Assembly: GCA_012729875.1 (NCBI GenBank)
Contig: JAAYCC010000081.1
Location: forward strand, 1-6,018
DNA from: Clostridiales bacterium
GTDB lineage: Bacteria > Bacillota > Clostridia > Oscillospirales > Oscillospiraceae
DNA length: 6,018 bases
Reading direction: 5' to 3'
Part shown: positions 1 to 5,282 of the stretch, piece by piece
How the letters are laid out: each line of letters begins with the position of its first letter
Numbering within the stretch: the first letter of the stretch is position 1
Made by a program: the position numbers and the translations under genes
The notes under the pieces: generated by a model
Databases searched by the model: none
Told to the model about the DNA's origin: nothing
Seen by the model: the letters and a program-made list of their open reading frames with translations, nothing else

Positions 1-749
1 AAGTAAATTGCTTTCTCGGATAGAACATAAATATTGCCGTTTTCGCTGCAGCCCATTTCAAAGCAGAGTTCGGCGGGTATTGGCGCTGATGAGTACTCGT
101 CCTCATCGGTGAGCCTGAAGAAGTGAAGAACACTGCCGGACTCTCCGACGCAGAGCACAGCGAGACGTTTGTTGTCCGGAGTGACAACAGCGTCCAGCGC
201 ATATCCCGACCCTGCGTACCACTTGTATATTGGTTCGCCGGAGCTGTCATAGACAGTGACGCAGCCCTTAAAGCCCGACTCCTCGGTCGTTACGGCAAAG
301 TAACCCGCAGAGTTGACATTTACTGCGATTATCGGGCTTTCGGTGTCCATCTCCGCGTATTCCTCCGGGCCGAACAACACACGCAGCGCGGTTCCCCCCA
401 CGTCGTAGAAGACACAGGTGTCGCCTCCTGCAGAGACGCAGGGTATATCCATTGAAAAAACCTGACGTGAGATCGTCTTACCGTCATTGTCCAGAAGCTG
501 CAGCCCCGATGAGGATGCAATGGCAAGGCACTTTCCCATGAGAGCAAAGGACTGGTTAGAGCCATTTTCGTATGTAAAAGGCTCGCTGTCCGATATGCCG
601 CTGTCTTCGTCATATTTGCCCGGAGAGCCGAATATTTCTTCCCGGTAGAGAAAAACCAGCAGCGCGGCGAGTATCAACAGCAGGGTAACGGCGGCAATGG
701 TATTTTTTTTTCCTAGCTTTGGTCTGTTACGTCGTTTTGTCTGCGCCAT
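1..749 (-). CDS. DUF5711-like membrane-anchored beta-propeller protein, C-terminus cut off by the window edge
   Basis: The frame is open from an ATG at 749-747 to the left edge, giving 249 residues with no stop. The N-terminus is strongly basic (residues 4-16 are rich in Lys and Arg). One hydrophobic segment follows at about 17-35 (IAAVTLLLILAALLVFL), so the protein is probably a single-pass type II membrane protein with its bulk outside the cell. The rest consists of short beta-strand-like repeats of propeller type, including SSSGLQLLDNDGK, VFYDVGGTALRV, VTVYDSSGEPIYKWY and VTPDNKRLAVL. This layout and the phrase pattern resemble the clostridial DUF5711 family; I recognise it by pattern only, and no catalytic residues are evident. 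No function is established for the family that I can name. It lies downstream of truA in the same direction but 98 bases away with a promoter-like element of its own, so it is probably a separate transcription unit. The RBS is weak (AAGAAAG about 10 bases before the ATG). Confidence 0.75.
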   Translation of the reverse strand, partial: MAQTKRRNRPKLGKKNTIAAVTLLLILAALLVFLYREEIFGSPGKYDEDSGISDSEPFTYENGSNQSFALMGKCLAIASSSGLQLLDNDGKTISRQVFSMDIPCVSAGGDTCVFYDVGGTALRVLFGPEEYAEMDTESPIIAVNVNSAGYFAVTTEESGFKGCVTVYDSSGEPIYKWYAGSGYALDAVVTPDNKRLAVLCVGESGSVLHFFRLTDEDEYSSAPIPAELCFEMGCSENGNIYVLSEKAIY

Positions 750-798
750 ATCCGCTCACTTTCTTCGCTATAACCGCAACGCAGAAATCTATTTTGTT

Positions 799-807
799 AT
801 TATAGCA
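799..807 (-). promoter_or_regulatory. probable extended -10 promoter for the DUF5711-like gene
   Basis: Read on the minus strand, the sequence is TGCTATAAT: a perfect TATAAT (804-799) preceded by TG plus one base (807-805), which is the extended -10 form. No good -35 hexamer is present at 16-18 bases; the best is CTGTTT. Transcription would start near 793, leaving a leader of roughly 45 bases before the ATG at 749. Confidence 0.5.
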
Positions 808-850
808 CATCTTTTTGGAAAAAACAGATGTTTTAAAACGATTTGTGCTA
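803..850. repeat. 7-base inverted repeat flanking the gap after truA, with a nested AT-rich dyad
   Basis: TAGCACA at 803-809 is matched by TGTGCTA at 844-850, and the truA stop codon lies in the second arm. Inside it, CATCT (808-812) pairs with AGATG (826-830) across a T-run and an A-run. The left arm overlaps the -10 element of the DUF5711-like promoter. It could be an operator-like dyad or a weak hairpin at the end of the truA transcript. No U-tract follows the stem, so I do not call it an intrinsic terminator. Confidence 0.3.
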
Positions 851-1612
851 ACGGGACATCATTTCGCCCACAACGCCGTCGTACCAGACACGGGACATAT
901 ATAGTCCCTGAGGCGGCATGGTCGGCCCTGCCAGGCGTCTGTCGCCGGTCTCAAGCAGGGCGGGGATATCGTCGGGCCTGAGCTTTCCCAGCCCGCAGTA
1001 GACAATAGTTCCCATAATGGCGCGCACCATGTTATACAGAAAACCATCTGCACATACGGACATGGTGATCAAGTTGTCTTCACGTGTGAGACCGCACCAG
1101 TATACGGTGCGTACTGTGGATTTTGTCTCGGTGCCGAGACTTCGGACAGCGGCGAAATCATGGGTTCCGACAAACGCAGCGGCCGCCTTCCTCATATTTT
1201 CGAATTCCAGAGGAGAGGGGAAAAAACAGGCCCGATTGTGAAGAAAAGGGTCTTTTATACGGGTGTTGCAGAGCTTATAGATGTATTCCTTTTTCTCACA
1301 GGAGAGTATGGCGTTGAAGTTGTCCGGAGCTTCAGACGCATCCGATACTGAGATGTCGGGAGGAAGATGGGTGTTTACTGCCAGTGGGAAGCGCTCCGTC
1401 GGTATACGGCAGTCGGTTCTGAAGCTGGCACAGTAACGCAGAGCGTGCACACCTGCGTCCGTCCTGCCGCAGCCTGTGACCTTGACGGGGTGCCCGCATA
1501 TTTCGGACAGCGCTTTTTCCAGCGTCGCCGCTACGGAGACTTCATTTTTCTGTACCTGCCATCCGTGATAGGCGGTGCCGTCGTATGAGAGCCGAAGGGC
1601 GATGTTCCTCAT
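848..1612 (-). CDS. truA: tRNA pseudouridine(38-40) synthase TruA
   Basis: TruA is a cytoplasmic enzyme that isomerises uridine to pseudouridine at positions 38, 39 and 40 in the anticodon stem-loop of many tRNAs. The 254-residue length is normal for the family. Visible family motifs are the N-terminal ALRLSYDGTAYHGWQVQ (5-21), the catalytic block GCGRTDAGVHA (47-57) with the nucleophilic aspartate at 52, and the KKEYIYKL block (107-114) with the conserved active-site tyrosine (probably Tyr110). Further on are GTHDFAA (149-155), FLYNMVRAIMGT (191-202) and PPQGLYMSRVWY (233-244). Position 156 is Val, where many homologues have Phe; this is minor. The ATG at 1612-1610 overlaps the ecfT stop as ATGA. 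A GAGG Shine-Dalgarno sits 8 bases upstream at 1624-1621. It is the last gene of the five-gene operon and ends in TAG. Product assignment is secure. Confidence 0.97.
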   Translation of the reverse strand: MRNIALRLSYDGTAYHGWQVQKNEVSVAATLEKALSEICGHPVKVTGCGRTDAGVHALRYCASFRTDCRIPTERFPLAVNTHLPPDISVSDASEAPDNFNAILSCEKKEYIYKLCNTRIKDPFLHNRACFFPSPLEFENMRKAAAAFVGTHDFAAVRSLGTETKSTVRTVYWCGLTREDNLITMSVCADGFLYNMVRAIMGTIVYCGLGKLRPDDIPALLETGDRRLAGPTMPPQGLYMSRVWYDGVVGEMMSR

Positions 1613-2415
1613 AGTCCGAACCTCGCAAGTGTGATTATTGCGGCCAGCAGAAATACGGAAAAGGACATTACAATACCGTCCGCCGCCGCGAGCCTGAGCT
1701 TTTTCATACGTGTGCGTCCCTCGCCGCCGTGATAGCAGCGGGCCTCCATCGCTGTGGCCAGCTCGTCCGCACGGCGGAAGGAGCTGACAAAAAGGGGTAT
1801 GAGCAGAGGGAGAAGCGCTTTGGCGCGGTCGGTGAGTTTTCCGGTCTCGAAATCTGCACCGCGCGCCTTCTGGGCGTTCATGATTTTGTCTGCCTCCTCG
1901 ATTAGTGTGGGGATAAAGCGCAGGGCGATGCTCATCATCATTGAAAACTCATGTACAGGCACTTTGAGCTTTTTAAGCGGATTGAGCAGAAGTTCCAGAC
2001 CGTCGGTCAGCGCCATGGGCGTTGTCGTATAGGTGACGAGAAAGGTCGAGAGAATGAGCATCGTTATTCGCAGGAGCATATATCCGGCCTTGATAAGACC
2101 GGCGTCGGTGGCTGTAAATATCCAAAAGCTGAACAGCTGCCTGCCTTCCCCATTGTAGAAAATATTTATGACCGCTGTGAAAATGATGATTATTGTCAGG
2201 GGCTTCAGCCCCCTTAACATGGATGCGAGAGGTATTTTTGAAATGGCGATGGAGATTAACAAAATGAGCAGCAGCGAGCCGTAGGAGACCCATGTCTTCG
2301 CAACGAAAAGCGCAATGATGTATACCGTCACGAAAAGTATCTTTGTGCGGGGGTCAAGACGGTGGATAAGGGTATCTCCGGGAAAATACTGGCCAAGAGT
2401 TACATCTTTCAGCAC
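1609..2415 (-). CDS. ecfT: ECF transporter transmembrane protein EcfT
   Basis: EcfT is the membrane scaffold of the energy-coupling-factor importer. It couples the EcfA1/EcfA2 ATPases to interchangeable substrate-binding S components. I place the start at the GTG at 2415-2413, giving 268 residues that begin LKDVTLGQYFPGD after the initiator. That is the usual EcfT N-terminus, and a Shine-Dalgarno AAGGGTGG lies 9 bases upstream. The next in-frame ATG, at 2478, would add 21 residues and sit deep inside ecfA2. Hydrophobic segments fall at about 27-39, 45-60, 73-87, 112-128 and 247-264. The cytoplasmic coupling helices carry the two family signatures: ARG at 184-186, and ARC at 225-227 within MEARCYHGGEGRTR, where the second motif has Cys in place of Gly. 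The start overlaps the ecfA2 stop by 7 bases and the stop overlaps the truA start by 4 bases. Both suggest translational coupling. Confidence 0.95.
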   Translation of the reverse strand: MLKDVTLGQYFPGDTLIHRLDPRTKILFVTVYIIALFVAKTWVSYGSLLLILLISIAISKIPLASMLRGLKPLTIIIIFTAVINIFYNGEGRQLFSFWIFTATDAGLIKAGYMLLRITMLILSTFLVTYTTTPMALTDGLELLLNPLKKLKVPVHEFSMMMSIALRFIPTLIEEADKIMNAQKARGADFETGKLTDRAKALLPLLIPLFVSSFRRADELATAMEARCYHGGEGRTRMKKLRLAAADGIVMSFSVFLLAAIITLARFGL

Positions 2416-3272
2416 GGCGCTGCACCACCCTTCAGTTTCAATATCGCGTCGTGAAGCTGCTCGACACAGTAGCAGCATTCGGGCACATCTACACCCAGCT
2501 CACGCAGGTGAAGCGCGATATCCGTGACTGCGGGAATGTCCAGTCCTATCCTGCGAAGCTCCTCCGCGCGGGAGAAGACATCTGCGGGAGTTCCGTCCAT
2601 TGCGATCGTACCTCTGTCAAAAACCACGAGCCTCTCGGCTATGCGGGCCACATCCTCCATACTGTGGGAGACTAGTATTATAGTGGCGCCGGTGGCCTCG
2701 CGGTAACGGCAGATATTGTTGAGTATGGCGGCGCAGCCCTCGGGGTCGAGTCCCGCAGTGGGCTCGTCCAGAATGAGGATTTTCGGGCGCATGGCGATAA
2801 CCCCGGCTATGGCAACGCGGCGCTTCTGACCGCCTGACAGCTCAAAGGGAGATTTGTCGAAAATACTTTCAGGCACACCGACAAAGCCCGCCGCCTCGCG
2901 GACGCGCTCGTCAGTTTCAACAGTTGAGAGCTTCATGTTGCGTGGGCCGAAAGCTATATCCTTGTAGACGTTTTCCTCAAATAGCTGGTATTCGGGGTAC
3001 TGGAACACCAGACCGACTTTGAAGCGTATGTCGTGTCTGAAAGCCTTTGAGGAGTTCACGTCTCTGCCGTCAAAGCAGACCTTTCCGCTTGTGGGTGCGA
3101 GAAGTCCGTTGAGGTGCTGGACGAAGGTCGATTTGCCGCTGCCTGTGTGCCCGATAAGACCGACGAATTCCCCTTGGTCGATCTCGATATTTATGTTGTT
3201 GATGGCCACGCTCTCAAAGGGGGTGGAGGTGCTGTAAATGTGGGTCAGTGCCTCGGTTCTGATAGTTGACAT
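2409..3272 (-). CDS. ecfA2: ECF transporter ATP-binding protein EcfA2
   Basis: This is the second cytoplasmic ATPase of the ECF module. It forms a heterodimer with EcfA1 that drives import through EcfT. It has 287 residues from the ATG at 3272-3270. An AAGGA Shine-Dalgarno lies 7 bases upstream, and the start MSTIRTEALTHIY matches the family. An in-frame ATG at 3377 would add 35 residues overlapping ecfA1 and is unlikely. ABC ATPase motifs are complete: Walker A GHTGSGKST (41-49), Q-loop Gln91 in FQYPEYQLFEE (the form typical of EcfA2), signature LSGGQ (145-149), Walker B ILILDE with Glu170, D-loop GLDPEG (174-179) and switch His203. The C-terminal region is unusually cysteine-rich, with CCYC at 266-269 and a terminal Cys287. 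It starts 25 bases after ecfA1 ends, and its stop overlaps the ecfT start. Confidence 0.95.
   Translation of the reverse strand: MSTIRTEALTHIYSTSTPFESVAINNINIEIDQGEFVGLIGHTGSGKSTFVQHLNGLLAPTSGKVCFDGRDVNSSKAFRHDIRFKVGLVFQYPEYQLFEENVYKDIAFGPRNMKLSTVETDERVREAAGFVGVPESIFDKSPFELSGGQKRRVAIAGVIAMRPKILILDEPTAGLDPEGCAAILNNICRYREATGATIILVSHSMEDVARIAERLVVFDRGTIAMDGTPADVFSRAEELRRIGLDIPAVTDIALHLRELGVDVPECCYCVEQLHDAILKLKGGAAPC
2425..2432 (-). promoter_or_regulatory. ribosome binding site that decides the GTG start of ecfT
   Basis: Read on the minus strand, AAGGGTGG lies inside the last codons of ecfA2, 9 bases before the GTG at 2415. It supports that GTG over the longer in-frame ATG at 2478, and the protein from GTG begins exactly where EcfT homologues normally begin. 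Confidence 0.7.
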
Positions 3273-3297
3273 CTTAAGTTCCTTTTCGCCTGACAGC

Positions 3298-4161
3298 TCA
3301 AAGCCGCTTGTTTTTAAGAGCAAAGGCGATCTCCTTCGCACAGTCCGATACTGTGAGCGCACCGTAGCCCAGTTCAAAGCCAGACGCGTTCAGCCGATAT
3401 ATCAGTTCTGTTGTGTCGGGAACCGTCAGCCCCAGCTTTTTTAGACACTCCACACCTGCGAAGATGTTCTGCGGCTCGCCTTCACATACGACCTTGCCGC
3501 CTTCCATTACAAACACCCTGTCCGTGCCTGTCGCCTCTGACATGTGGTGGGTTATTAAAATGACGGTTATGCCGTTTTCACGGCACAGACGCGTGACTGT
3601 ATCGATTACCTCACGCCGCCCCTGCGGGTCTAGCATCGCGGTGGGCTCGTCCAGCACGATGCAGCGCGGTTTCATGGCGATGACTCCCGCGATTGCGACG
3701 CGCTGCTTCTGCCCTCCGGACAGAAGGTGGGGCGAGTGCCTGCGGTATTCGTACATATCCACGAGCTTCAGGGCCTCGTCGACACGGCGGCGTATCTCAT
3801 CCGAGGGTATACCGAGGTTTTCGGGTGCGAAGGCCACATCGTCCTCCACGACGGAGGCGACTATCTGGTTGTCGGGGTTCTGAAAGACCATACCCACGGT
3901 GCGGCGGATCTCAAGAAGCTTTGACTCGTCCTTTGTGTCCATGCCACAGACTGTAACGCTTCCGCTCTGCGGCAGGAGTATCCCGTTGAAGTGTTTGGCA
4001 AGCGTGGACTTTCCGGAGCCGTTGCGGCCGAGAATGGCCACAAAGCTCCCCTCGTGAATATCCAGAGTTGTACCGTCCAGAGCCGGGGGCAGCTCCTCCT
4101 CGCCTTCATAGCGGAAGAGCAAGTCTTTTACTCTGATGAAAGGTTCCATAACACATCTCAT
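3298..4161 (-). CDS. ecfA1: ECF transporter ATP-binding protein EcfA1
   Basis: This is the first cytoplasmic ATPase of the ECF module and the partner of EcfA2. It has 287 residues from the ATG at 4161-4159. ABC motifs are complete: Walker A GRNGSGKST (45-53), Q-loop Gln94 in FQNPDNQIVAS (the form typical of EcfA1), signature LSGGQ (147-151), Walker B CIVLDE with Glu172, D-loop MLDPQG (176-181) and switch His205. The residues after about 235 form the family's C-terminal dimer-contact region (LKKLGLTVPDTTELIYRL). The start is slightly uncertain. The ATG at 4161 lies one base after the preceding stop, with GGGAAG about 6 bases upstream. A second ATG at 4149 (MEPFIRVKDL) fits the common EcfA1 N-terminus equally well but has a poorer RBS. 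No S-component gene is adjacent, so substrate is unknown; group II modules usually serve several S proteins encoded elsewhere. Confidence 0.95.
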   Translation of the reverse strand: MRCVMEPFIRVKDLLFRYEGEEELPPALDGTTLDIHEGSFVAILGRNGSGKSTLAKHFNGILLPQSGSVTVCGMDTKDESKLLEIRRTVGMVFQNPDNQIVASVVEDDVAFAPENLGIPSDEIRRRVDEALKLVDMYEYRRHSPHLLSGGQKQRVAIAGVIAMKPRCIVLDEPTAMLDPQGRREVIDTVTRLCRENGITVILITHHMSEATGTDRVFVMEGGKVVCEGEPQNIFAGVECLKKLGLTVPDTTELIYRLNASGFELGYGALTVSDCAKEIAFALKNKRL

Positions 4162-4162
4162 T

Positions 4163-5023
4163 TCATGCTTCCCAGCGGCAGGTGGAGCCGCAGGGGAGGA
4201 TAAGCCCGCTCTCGGTCACGGGCAGTCCCAGCTCACGGCTCTCTGAGCTGCCGCCGAATCTCCGCCCGAAGACGGACTGACAGATATAGGTGAGCACCGA
4301 GGGCGAGAGCCCTGTGGTGTATGAATTTATGATAACAAAGAGCGGGTCGTCGGACAGAACGCCGGAGCACAGCGATACAAAGTCCCAGAGATTGTCCTCC
4401 AGCTTCCAGACTTCCCCGCCCGGACCGCGGCCGTAGGAGGGCGGATCCATTATGACTGCGTCGTACTTCCTGCCGCGGCGTATCTCGCGCTCGACGAATC
4501 TGCCGCAGTCGTCCACTATCCAGCGGACAGGAGCGTCTTCAAGACCGCTGGAGCGGGCGTTCTCCCTGGCCCAGGCGACCATTCCCTTAGCTGCGTCAAC
4601 ATGGCAGACGCTTGCCCCGGCCTTTGCGCAGGCAACAGTGGCCCCGCCGGTATATGCAAAAAGGTTCAGGACGCTGACGGGTCTGCCTGCGTTTTTGATC
4701 TTGTTCATGGCATAGTCCCAATTGACGGCCTGTTCCGGGAAAATACCGGTATGCTTAAAATTCATCGGCTTTACGTTGAAGGTGAGCTCGCCGTAGTTTA
4801 TCTGCCAGCTCTCGGGCAGCCTGCTTTTTTCCCAGCGGCCGCCGCCGGTTTCACTGCGGCTGTATCTGGCGGAGGGCCTTTCCCAGAGCTTGTTTTTGCG
4901 CGCCGTTTTCCAGATGACCTGGGGATCGGGGCGCACGAGGATTTGGCTGCCCCAGCGCTCGAGCTTTTCTCCGTCCGCGCAGTCGATAAGTTCATAGTCC
5001 TTCCATTTGTCAGATACCCACAT
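4163..5023 (-). CDS. class I SAM-dependent methyltransferase, RlmI/COG1092-like, probable RNA methyltransferase
   Basis: The protein has 286 residues and is predicted to be cytoplasmic. It has the Rossmann-fold methyltransferase motifs of the RlmI/RlmK-related family. The SAM-binding motif I is VLNLFAYTGGAT (118-129), the acidic residue after motif I is Asp143 in HVDAAKGMVAWARENA, and an acidic pair lies at 171-172. Motif IV is MDPPSYGRG (192-200), whose DPPSYG core occurs in this family of RNA methyltransferases. The first 80 residues (WGSQILVRPDPQVIW, then a basic stretch) are not an obvious PUA domain as in full-length RlmI, which has about 390-400 residues. This is therefore a shorter relative and the exact RNA target is unknown. 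The ATG at 5023 has a clear AGAGG Shine-Dalgarno 7 bases upstream (5031-5035), and a strong promoter lies directly before it. It is the first gene of the ECF-truA operon, and its stop is one base from the ecfA1 start. Confidence 0.85.
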   Translation of the reverse strand: MWVSDKWKDYELIDCADGEKLERWGSQILVRPDPQVIWKTARKNKLWERPSARYSRSETGGGRWEKSRLPESWQINYGELTFNVKPMNFKHTGIFPEQAVNWDYAMNKIKNAGRPVSVLNLFAYTGGATVACAKAGASVCHVDAAKGMVAWARENARSSGLEDAPVRWIVDDCGRFVEREIRRGRKYDAVIMDPPSYGRGPGGEVWKLEDNLWDFVSLCSGVLSDDPLFVIINSYTTGLSPSVLTYICQSVFGRRFGGSSESRELGLPVTESGLILPCGSTCRWEA

Positions 5024-5058
5024 ATACTAACCTCTAAACACTATAATGTCGAATATAT

Positions 5059-5087
5059 ATTATACTACATCAGTTTTTGGCGGTCAA
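5059..5087 (-). promoter_or_regulatory. sigma-A-type promoter P1 of the methyltransferase-ecf-truA operon
   Basis: On the minus strand, -35 TTGACC (5087-5082, five of six consensus bases) and a perfect -10 TATAAT (5064-5059) are separated by exactly 17 bases. The expected start site is near 5052, giving a leader of about 28 bases before the ATG at 5023. This is the best promoter in the window. Confidence 0.8.
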
Positions 5088-5128
5088 TCGCTTTCGCCCC
5101 GGGCCGCCGACAGAGCAAAAATATATAT

Positions 5129-5157
5129 ATTATATCAAAGTAATTACAAAAAGTAAA
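5129..5157 (-). promoter_or_regulatory. possible second upstream promoter P2 of the same operon
   Basis: On the minus strand, TTTACT (5157-5152, four of six consensus bases) is followed after 17 bases by a perfect TATAAT (5134-5129). It lies 70 bases upstream of P1 and shares the 12-base string TATAATATATAT with it. The surrounding AT-richness raises the chance that this is coincidental. Transcripts from here would have a leader of about 100 bases that includes the GC-rich block at 5081-5110. Confidence 0.4.
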
Positions 5158-5193
5158 ATTGTCGGATTACCGGAAAAAAAGTCGAAAATGGGC

Positions 5194-5222
5194 TTGCATA
5201 ATCAGGGGCTATTCTCTATAAT
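5194..5222 (+). promoter_or_regulatory. probable promoter of the SGNH hydrolase gene
   Basis: TTGCAT (5194-5199, with the TTG core) is followed after 17 bases by a perfect TATAAT (5217-5222). The expected start site is near 5229, leaving about 50 bases of leader before the ATG at 5279. It points away from the operon promoters, so 5024-5278 is a divergent control region. Confidence 0.6.
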
Positions 5223-5231
5223 TAAAGAGAA
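5212..5231. repeat. 6-base inverted repeat over the -10 element of the SGNH hydrolase promoter
   Basis: TTCTCT (5212-5217) and AGAGAA (5226-5231) are perfect inverted copies separated by eight bases, and they bracket the TATAAT. The position would suit a repressor operator, but six-base arms in AT-rich sequence can arise by chance. Confidence 0.3.
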
Positions 5232-5261
5232 GTCTGTTAACATAATATACCGATTTTTCTC

Positions 5262-5282
5262 AGGAGCATGCTGATACTATGA
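5262..5282 (+). promoter_or_regulatory. ribosome binding region of the SGNH hydrolase gene with an overlapping four-codon ORF
   Basis: AGGAG (5262-5266) is followed one base later by an ATG (5268) that opens a four-codon frame (Met-Leu-Ile-Leu). Its TGA overlaps the real ATG at 5279 as ATGA. The first ATG is too close to the Shine-Dalgarno for efficient use, and the second is at the long end of the usual range. I annotate the gene from 5279 because only that frame is long and carries the SGNH motifs. Confidence 0.45.

Larger units (their letters stand above)
848..5023 (-). other. five-gene operon: methyltransferase-ecfA1-ecfA2-ecfT-truA
   Basis: Five genes run in one direction with junctions of +1, +25, -7 and -4 bases and no promoter-like or terminator-like element between them. 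The promoter at 5059-5087 is the only strong one upstream. The inference is a single transcript carrying the whole ECF energising module together with two RNA-modification enzymes. Confidence 0.85.

Noticed and set aside
808..830. Intrinsic terminator after truA
   Set aside because: The hairpin is AT-rich with a mismatch and is followed by a mixed sequence containing a -10 element rather than a U-tract.
2416..2478. Longer N-terminus of EcfT from the ATG at 2478
   Set aside because: The 21 extra residues do not resemble EcfT and lie inside ecfA2. The GTG at 2415 has a good RBS and gives the usual N-terminus.
3273..3377. Longer N-terminus of EcfA2 from the ATG at 3377
   Set aside because: It would overlap the end of ecfA1, and the added 35 residues precede the normal family start. 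The ATG at 3272 has AAGGA at ideal spacing.
3413..3883. A 156-codon open frame on the plus strand opposite ecfA1
   Set aside because: The opposite strand encodes a complete ABC ATPase. The translated frame is low-complexity Ser/Arg/Pro text with no RBS or motif.
5081..5110. GC-rich block as a terminator or riboswitch aptamer
   Set aside because: Only five-base complementary ends around a 20-base loop are visible, no poly-U follows in either direction, and no known riboswitch core is recognisable.
4601..5143. A 180-codon open frame on the plus strand opposite the methyltransferase gene
   Set aside because: It is antisense to a gene with clear SAM-binding and DPPSYG motifs, has no recognisable domain, and runs through the operon promoters. 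It is a by-product of GC-biased third positions.
5077..5274. A 65-codon plus-strand frame in the divergent intergenic region
   Set aside because: It starts at TTG without a Shine-Dalgarno, overlaps three promoter-like elements, and shows no conserved pattern.
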